This document shows positions 8,036 through 9,585 of a stretch of 9,585 nucleotides of DNA, one piece after another. Origin of the DNA: an uncultured Collinsella sp. (GTDB taxonomy: Bacteria; Actinomycetota; Coriobacteriia; Coriobacteriales; Coriobacteriaceae). A program made the position numbers and the translations under genes. Below the pieces are notes generated by a model, which saw only the letters and a list, made by a program, of their open reading frames with translations, was not told where the DNA came from and searched no databases. The stretch is from contig UQWK01000064.1 in the NCBI GenBank assembly GCA_900544725.1, positions 1-9,585 on the forward strand, written 5' to 3'. Positions within the stretch are counted from its first letter, which is position 1; each line of letters begins with the position of its first letter.

Positions 8036-9432
8036 GCAAGTTGTCTCCCGCGCGCAAGCTTGCGCTCGATGTACTGATGGAGGCCGATCGTCGCGGTATG
8101 TACGCACGCGACGTGTTGTCTTCCCGTGCTTCCGCCAAGGCCATTGACCAGCGCGATTCCGCTTTTGCCGCGCGTTTGGCGCTCGGTGTTGCCGCCACGC
8201 AGGGCATTTTGGATGATCTGCTCGATCAGTTTTTGGATAAGCCCAAAAAGGTCGCGCCGCGCGTTCGCACGGCGCTTCGCATCTCGGCCTTCGAGATGCT
8301 CTATCTGCATACGCCGGGCCGCGTTGCCGTGAGCCAGGGTGTTGAGCTGGTGCGCAGCGGTGCTAAGTCTGCCGCGGGCCTGGCTAACGCGGTACTGCAC
8401 AAGGTTGCGGACAACGTTGAGGACTTTGCCACGGCATCCGACGTGGATGAGTCCGAGCGCCGCCTGGTTCGCCTTTCGCGTTTGATGGGTCTTCCTCGCT
8501 GGCTGTGCGCTCGTATTATGGCCTCGTTCGATACGCCCGAGGGCGCGCTCAACTTTGCCGGCAATCTGGCGCCTGCGCCGCTGGCCCTGCATGAGAACGC
8601 CTTTGCAACCAAGGCCGATCCGTATATCTCGCAGCTCGTTGCGCCTGTCTTCCCGGGCTGCCATGCTCCGGTCGATGCGCAGGTCACGGTTGCATCGGGC
8701 GTGTTTGAGCGTGCGGCTGCGGTCGCCTCGGACCTTAACGCCCAGCTTATCGCTACTGCCGCGACACGTCCCGGTCGTTGTCTGGAGATTGGCGCCGGTC
8801 GCGGTACCAAGACCTATGTGATGATGTGCCAGGCCAAACGTGCCGGGTACGAACGCCAGCATACCGCGCTCGACCTTCATGATCGTAAATGTGATCAGAA
8901 TCTCGCACGCCTGCATAAGGCGGGTATTACGGGTGCTCGCACGGTGTCGGGCGATGCCTGCGAGCTCAATGAGGTGCTCACGTCCTTTGACGCGATGCTC
9001 GGCGAGCCTGCCCTGTTCGACACGGTGTTTATCGATGCGCCGTGCTCTGGCACCGGCACCATGCGCCGTCATCCCGAGATTCCGTGGCGTCTGACCGAGA
9101 ACGACGTTACGACTGAGCTGCCCCGCCTGCAGCTGACGATGCTCAAGGAAGCAGCCGCGCGCGTGGCTGCCGGCGGTGAGCTTATCTATGCCACCTGCTC
9201 GGTTTTTGATGAAGAGAACACGCAGGTCGTGGATGCCTTCTTGGCCTCTCCCGAGGGCGCCGGCTTTACCGTGGCGCCGCTATCCGAAGCCCAGATCCTA
9301 CAGCTCCCCGAGTTTGCCCAGGCCAAGAAGCTCGTTTCCGTACGCCAAAACGACCGTGGGCTATTCCAGAGCGTCCCCGTAAACGCAGATTCCTACGACG
9401 GCCACTTCTGCGCCCGCCTGGTCCACGAGTAG
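8032..9432 (+). CDS. rsmB: 16S rRNA (cytosine-C5) methyltransferase, RsmB/Sun family
   Basis: It methylates a cytosine of 16S rRNA (C967 in E. coli) with S-adenosylmethionine. The 466-residue product has the two-domain RsmB layout: an N-terminal NusB-like RNA-binding helical domain (about residues 5-140) and a C-terminal Rossmann methyltransferase domain. Motif I is EIGAGRGTKT at residues 252-261, unlike the CAAPGGKT form usual in this family. Motif IV is DAPCSGTG at 335-342 with C338, motif VI is ATCS at 387-390 with C389; these are the two cysteines used in catalysis. RRHPEIPWR follows motif IV as expected. The ATG at 8032 overlaps the fmt stop (ATGA); an in-frame upstream start at 8017 lies within fmt and is less likely. 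No terminator is visible after the stop, where an insertion sequence begins 9 bp later. Confidence 0.94.
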   Translation: MSKLSPARKLALDVLMEADRRGMYARDVLSSRASAKAIDQRDSAFAARLALGVAATQGILDDLLDQFLDKPKKVAPRVRTALRISAFEMLYLHTPGRVAVSQGVELVRSGAKSAAGLANAVLHKVADNVEDFATASDVDESERRLVRLSRLMGLPRWLCARIMASFDTPEGALNFAGNLAPAPLALHENAFATKADPYISQLVAPVFPGCHAPVDAQVTVASGVFERAAAVASDLNAQLIATAATRPGRCLEIGAGRGTKTYVMMCQAKRAGYERQHTALDLHDRKCDQNLARLHKAGITGARTVSGDACELNEVLTSFDAMLGEPALFDTVFIDAPCSGTGTMRRHPEIPWRLTENDVTTELPRLQLTMLKEAAARVAAGGELIYATCSVFDEENTQVVDAFLASPEGAGFTVAPLSEAQILQLPEFAQAKKLVSVRQNDRGLFQSVPVNADSYDGHFCARLVHE

Positions 9433-9441
9433 CTACTAAGT

Positions 9442-9585
9442 TGCGGTGAAATAGGGATCGAATGGGGGTGCGGACGATTTCCTGGACCGCCTAGGCGTAT
9501 CCAAGCTTCCTGCGGTACTCCATCGGGCTCAGCCACCCGAGGGACTTCTTTATCCGCTCCTCACGATAGTACACGAGGTAGGCCT
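9442..9585 (-). mobile_element. IS3-family (IS150-like) insertion sequence, right end, partial
   Basis: The transposase fragment reads toward the left and ends at 9491, so the left limit seen here is the element's right end. The likely terminus is the TG at 9442-9443: read outward on the minus strand the element would end in CA, as IS3 elements do. The stretch from there, with GGGGGTGCGGACGATTT at 9454-9470, resembles from memory the GGACGAT block of IS150-group termini. The exact boundary is inferred; the other inverted repeat and the target duplication lie outside the window. Confidence 0.75.
9491..9585 (-). CDS. IS3-family transposase (OrfB, DDE integrase core), C-terminal fragment
   Basis: Only the last 31 codons are in the window. 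On the minus strand they read AYLVYYREERIKKSLGWLSP followed by MEYRRKLGYA and a TAG stop. The block YYREERIKKSLGWLSPMEYR is the characteristic C-terminal end of IS150-group IS3 transposases, just after the catalytic glutamate region. The protein is normally made as an OrfAB fusion by programmed frameshifting and catalyses copy-out-paste-in transposition. Whether this copy is intact cannot be seen. It was missed as a reading frame of its own because it is cut by the window edge. Confidence 0.9.
   Translation of the reverse strand, partial: AYLVYYREERIKKSLGWLSPMEYRRKLGYA

Overview
The window looks like chromosome of a high-GC gut actinobacterium of the class Coriobacteriia, most likely Collinsella or a close relative. 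This is inferred from the GC-rich, C/G-ending codon use, the protein flavour and the gene content; no marker gene such as rRNA is present to prove it.

Layout. On the minus strand lie the 5' end of an L-serine dehydratase beta subunit gene (sdaAB, cut by the left window edge) and, upstream of it, a complete S-adenosylmethionine synthetase gene (metK) with its own Rho-independent terminator. Divergent from metK, on the plus strand, are gltX (glutamyl-tRNA synthetase, with a terminator), priA (primosomal helicase), def (peptide deformylase), fmt (methionyl-tRNA formyltransferase) and rsmB (16S rRNA m5C methyltransferase). The order priA-def-fmt-rsmB is a widely conserved bacterial housekeeping cluster. 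It joins replication restart, N-terminal formyl-methionine handling (fmt adds the formyl group to initiator tRNA, def removes it from new proteins) and ribosome modification. fmt and rsmB overlap by ATGA, and priA and def are about 18 nt apart. At the right edge, 9 bp after the rsmB stop, an IS3-family (IS150-like) insertion sequence begins, with the C-terminal end of its transposase on the minus strand.

Unexplained structure. Three of the larger intergenic gaps (metK-sdaAB, metK/gltX, def-fmt) each hold one long inverted repeat. Each has a perfect arm of 25-26 nt and a 23-69 nt centre. The three arm sequences differ, and none of the three looks like an ordinary terminator. They are the strongest candidates for something undescribed: REPIN- or MITE-like elements, structured leader RNAs or invertible segments. 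Other points worth a look are a textbook sliding-clamp-binding pentapeptide (QLSLF) at the N-terminus of PriA, the splitting of the def-fmt cluster by 328 nt that hold a palindrome and a terminator-like hairpin, and a sharp switch to T-ending codons and G+T-rich sequence at fmt. Otherwise the genes are intact and ordinary.
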